Source: Candidatus Brevefilum sp.
Lineage (GTDB): Bacteria > Chloroflexota > Anaerolineae > Anaerolineales > Anaerolineaceae
Assembly: GCA_007135845.1 (NCBI GenBank)
Contig: SLIC01000068.1
Span: forward strand, 1-7,789
Direction of reading: 5' to 3'
DNA length: 7,789 nucleotides
This document shows, piece after piece, positions 5,292 to 7,789 of this stretch (position 1 is the stretch's first letter; each line of letters opens with the position of its first letter). The notes under the pieces are model-generated. The model did not search any database, had not been told where the DNA came from, and saw nothing but the letters and a program-made list of their open reading frames with translations. A program made the translations under genes and the position numbers.

Positions 5292-7040
5292 ATGACGGAG
5301 AAAAAGCGGAATGGGACTCACCTCAAGATCAAACTGCATTATTTTGCTGCCTTGATTTGCTTGCTGCACAGTTTGTTTTTCCTGGTGTACGGGTTTGCTA
5401 TGGGGGGCTTCCGCAGTAGTGTTGATGTGTTCCTGGCTGATGTAATTGGCTTTTCATTGCCCTACGTCACGCTTGTGATGATCCTGACAGCAGCTTTATT
5501 CCTGCTGACGCTGTTCCGCTTTTTTGGTTTACGAATGGCTGTTAAGAAAGGTGCCTGGCATCCGGCCATCCCCGACATATTCTTTTTCATTGCCTGGCCG
5601 CTGTTCCTGGTGGGATTCTATGCCGCTTTTATCATAATTTTCCAACAGGACCCCAGCCAGATGGGGGTGGTACGCTACCTGTTAGACCTGACTCGCCTGG
5701 TGGGTGACACACTGTTGTTTCTTTTAGCAGCAGTTTGGCTGCGAAAGTTGATCCTCACCTTGCGAGTTGGTATGGTCGGTGCTCAGCGTCGCTGGCCCTG
5801 GAAGGCAGGCATTACCCTGGCTTTGATGGCTCTGGTTGGGCTGTGGCTGATCCCGGCCCTCTTTCCGCCTGGCTGGGCTTACCCTGGTGATCTGCCCACC
5901 AAGCCCGCGCTGATTGCCCATCGCGGAGCATCCATGCTCGCCCCGGAGAATACCCTGGCGTCGGCTGAGCTGGCTGCCGTTCATCAGGCCCTGGGTTTTG
6001 AGACGGACGTGCGCATCAGCCTGGATGGGGTGCCTTTTTTGATGCACGACGAGACCCTGGCGCGCACGACAAATATCGCCGAAGTTTTTCCGCAGCGGGT
6101 TAACGACGCAGCATCGAGCTTTACCCTGGAAGAGCTTAAGTCCCTCAATGCCGGTTTGTGGTTCATCCAGAAGGACCCCTTTGGCAGGATCGAAGCCGGA
6201 TTCGTTTCTCAATCCCAGCTGAGTATCAACCAGGGTCAGGCAATCCCTACTCTGGCAGAAGCACTTGAGGTTGTGGGTGAAAAAGGAATGGTGATCCTGT
6301 TCGATATGCGTCCACCACCGGTTGACCATCCCCATTATGAGGACTTTTTCGAGATTGTACTGGATGATTGTATTGCCTCGGGGCTGAACAGCAGTGTCTG
6401 GTTTCTGGTTGACCAGGAGCAGTTAACCGTCCTGCGGGAGCGGGCACCACAAATGGCCCGGGTGGCTGGCGTTTCCAGCACCAATCTCCCTTCTGTTGAA
6501 GCGCTGGTTGAGCAAACTTATCAGATCATCAACGTCGATACCGGTATCACCACCCGCCAGATCCGCGCCTACCGGGAAGAGCGGCTGGGGGTGAATGTGT
6601 ACACGATCGACGAGCCCTGGTTGTTCTCGCAATTTTGGCTGTCGGGTGTTACCTCGGTCACTACCAACAATGTTCACACCTTTAACCAGCTAGACCGACC
6701 GATCTTAAACCTGCCTTACGCCCGATATATGATGTTTTGGGGTTTGTTAGGCATTATCGTTGGGATCTGGCTGGCAAGCAGCCAACCCGAGCCTGACCCG
6801 ATTCCAGCTGAAAGTGTCAAACCACCAGATTTGCTTGATTTCGCCCTTGATGAGGACGAACCGATCATCACGATTCGCAGGTCTGATAATCAGACCGAGG
6901 TTGAACCCGCCAGACCAATGGACGATGAGCCCTCGACACAGGATGGCTTGGATGATACTCCTAGACCCAAGGATACTTGGATACCGGGTAATGAGGTTGC
7001 GCTTCCGGGTGATGAGGATGACCCCGTGGAGGATGCCTAA
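5292..7040 (+). CDS. Six-transmembrane glycerophosphodiester phosphodiesterase, animal GDE2/GDE3-like architecture
   Basis: A 582-residue membrane enzyme expected to hydrolyse glycerophosphodiester bonds outside the cytoplasm. Membrane segments lie near residues 16-37, 56-76, 96-118, 135-158 and 171-192. The GDPD domain follows at about 205-470, then a sixth segment near 478-497 and an acidic, Pro-rich tail (498-582). Basic loops at 77-90 and 151-171 place the N-terminus and tail inside and the catalytic domain outside. Motifs: HRGAS at 210-214 (H210, R211), E219-N220, ETD at 237-239, and FLMHDETL at 249-256 (H252, the second catalytic His). The later metal ligand, usually Glu in an E-x-K motif, is probably D338 in FDMRPPP. 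The phrases SLDGVPFLMHD, LNAGLWF and PWLFSQFW recall vertebrate GDPD5/GDPD2. The ATG at 5292 is preferred over TTG at 5286: GGAG at 5278-5281 is ten bases from ATG but only four from TTG. Ribokinase follows in the same direction. Confidence 0.93.
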   Translation: MTEKKRNGTHLKIKLHYFAALICLLHSLFFLVYGFAMGGFRSSVDVFLADVIGFSLPYVTLVMILTAALFLLTLFRFFGLRMAVKKGAWHPAIPDIFFFIAWPLFLVGFYAAFIIIFQQDPSQMGVVRYLLDLTRLVGDTLLFLLAAVWLRKLILTLRVGMVGAQRRWPWKAGITLALMALVGLWLIPALFPPGWAYPGDLPTKPALIAHRGASMLAPENTLASAELAAVHQALGFETDVRISLDGVPFLMHDETLARTTNIAEVFPQRVNDAASSFTLEELKSLNAGLWFIQKDPFGRIEAGFVSQSQLSINQGQAIPTLAEALEVVGEKGMVILFDMRPPPVDHPHYEDFFEIVLDDCIASGLNSSVWFLVDQEQLTVLRERAPQMARVAGVSSTNLPSVEALVEQTYQIINVDTGITTRQIRAYREERLGVNVYTIDEPWLFSQFWLSGVTSVTTNNVHTFNQLDRPILNLPYARYMMFWGLLGIIVGIWLASSQPEPDPIPAESVKPPDLLDFALDEDEPIITIRRSDNQTEVEPARPMDDEPSTQDGLDDTPRPKDTWIPGNEVALPGDEDDPVEDA

Positions 7041-7088
7041 CGGTTTTTGCAGGTGATGATGATAGCGTTTAGCTAGAAAGAAGGACAA

Positions 7089-7789
7089 ATGGCAAAAATA
7101 CTTGTTGTTGGCAGTATTAATATGGACCTGGTCGTGCGAGTGCCCCATGCCCCTGCACCAGGAGAAACAGTGCTGGGGGGCGAATTTACGACCTTCCCCG
7201 GAGGCAAAGGTGCCAACCAGGCTGTGGCAGCCGCCCGTATGGGGGGTGACGTCACCATGGTGGGACGTGTGGGCAATGATGATTTTGGGAACACCCTCAT
7301 CCATGGCTTATTAGAAAATAAGGTTAAAACCACCCGTGTGACCAAGGACTCCAGCGCATCGAGCGGGATTGCGATGATTGCCGTGGCGGCTGATGGCGAG
7401 AATATGATCGTGGTGGCATCAGGGGCCAATAAAAACCTCTCGGTTGAGGACATCAACAAAGCCCGAGAGCTGATGCGTGAGGCCGATTTGCTCTTGCTCC
7501 AGCTTGAAACGCCTGTGGAAGTCGTTACGGCAGCGGTCGAGCTGGCTAAAGCCTACAATGTGCCCGTGGTATTAAACCCGGCTCCGGCGCAACCCCTGCC
7601 AACAGCCCTATTGGCAAAGATTGATGTGATCACTCCCAACCAAAATGAGCTGGCTGTCCTCTCAGGTGAAGCAACTTTGGAAAACGGGATTCAAAAAATA
7701 CTTGAATGGGGTGTTAAAAACCTGGTGGTGACACTGGGTCATAACGGCGCCCGGGTGGTGACGGAGGGGATCGATCAGCATCTGCCGGC
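7089..7789 (+). CDS. rbsK: Ribokinase, PfkB family (3' end cut off by the window)
   Basis: The first 233 residues of a protein that normally has about 300. Ribokinase phosphorylates D-ribose with ATP to ribose 5-phosphate in the cytoplasm. The N-terminal substrate-binding part is very typical: VVGSINMDLVV (6-16), PAPGET (22-27), the PfkB signature GGKGANQAVAAARMGG (38-53), VGNDDFG (61-67), LNPAPA (162-167) and TPNQNE (182-187). The ATP-binding and catalytic GAGD motif would lie just beyond the window. ATG at 7089 is preceded by AAGGA with only three bases between. The gap of 48 bp after the GDPD stop, without a terminator, suggests one operon. A related PfkB sugar or nucleoside kinase is possible, but the N-terminal motifs favour ribokinase. 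Confidence 0.94.
   Translation, partial: MAKILVVGSINMDLVVRVPHAPAPGETVLGGEFTTFPGGKGANQAVAAARMGGDVTMVGRVGNDDFGNTLIHGLLENKVKTTRVTKDSSASSGIAMIAVAADGENMIVVASGANKNLSVEDINKARELMREADLLLLQLETPVEVVTAAVELAKAYNVPVVLNPAPAQPLPTALLAKIDVITPNQNELAVLSGEATLENGIQKILEWGVKNLVVTLGHNGARVVTEGIDQHLP

Noticed and set aside
5724..6335. 203-residue minus-strand open frame inside the GDPD gene
   Set aside because: Antisense shadow of a strongly conserved GDPD domain, with no motif of its own.

Overview
The window reads as part of a bacterial chromosome of medium GC content, most likely a Chloroflexota member of the class Anaerolineae. This placement is an inference. It rests on the protein flavour (a GH3 enzyme with a DxNxNGxLDxYED start, a lipoprotein with a degenerate SLGCP-type C-terminal domain, an N-terminal ribokinase sequence) and on degenerate 7-bp tandem repeats between genes. 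No rRNA, tRNA, CRISPR array, transposase or phage gene was seen.

Layout from left to right. A minus-strand gene (100-1944) encodes a cytoplasmic family 3 glycoside hydrolase. It diverges from a plus-strand SLC13-type permease with two central TrkA-C domains (2314-4113); the 369-bp gap between them holds two heptamer arrays and promoter elements. The permease converges on a minus-strand lipoprotein gene (4351-4989), and the 237-bp gap between them holds terminator-like inverted repeats. The lipoprotein gene diverges from a plus-strand membrane glycerophosphodiester phosphodiesterase (5292-7040) across a second gap with heptamer repeats. A ribokinase gene follows 48 bp downstream in the same direction (7089 to the window end, cut off).

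The most notable gene is the phosphodiesterase. It has five N-terminal membrane segments, an external GDPD domain, a sixth membrane segment and an acidic cytoplasmic tail. This order and several motifs match the animal six-transmembrane GDE2/GDE3/GDE6 proteins (GDPD5/GDPD2/GDPD4) rather than the usual soluble bacterial GlpQ/UgpQ or the Firmicutes membrane-domain GDPDs.

The second notable feature is the heptamer system. Units of exactly 7 bp (for example ACCTTTC, AGCTATT, GAATGGT, CTAATTC) run in register for up to 15 copies. They occur in both divergent promoter regions and downstream of the GH3 gene, in both orientations, and each of three TATAAT boxes lies within about 25 bp of an array.

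Functionally the window looks like carbon-compound handling: a glycosidase for imported oligosaccharides, an anion-type transporter, an extracytoplasmic phosphodiesterase and a sugar kinase. Apart from the probable phosphodiesterase-ribokinase operon, nothing shows that these genes form one pathway.
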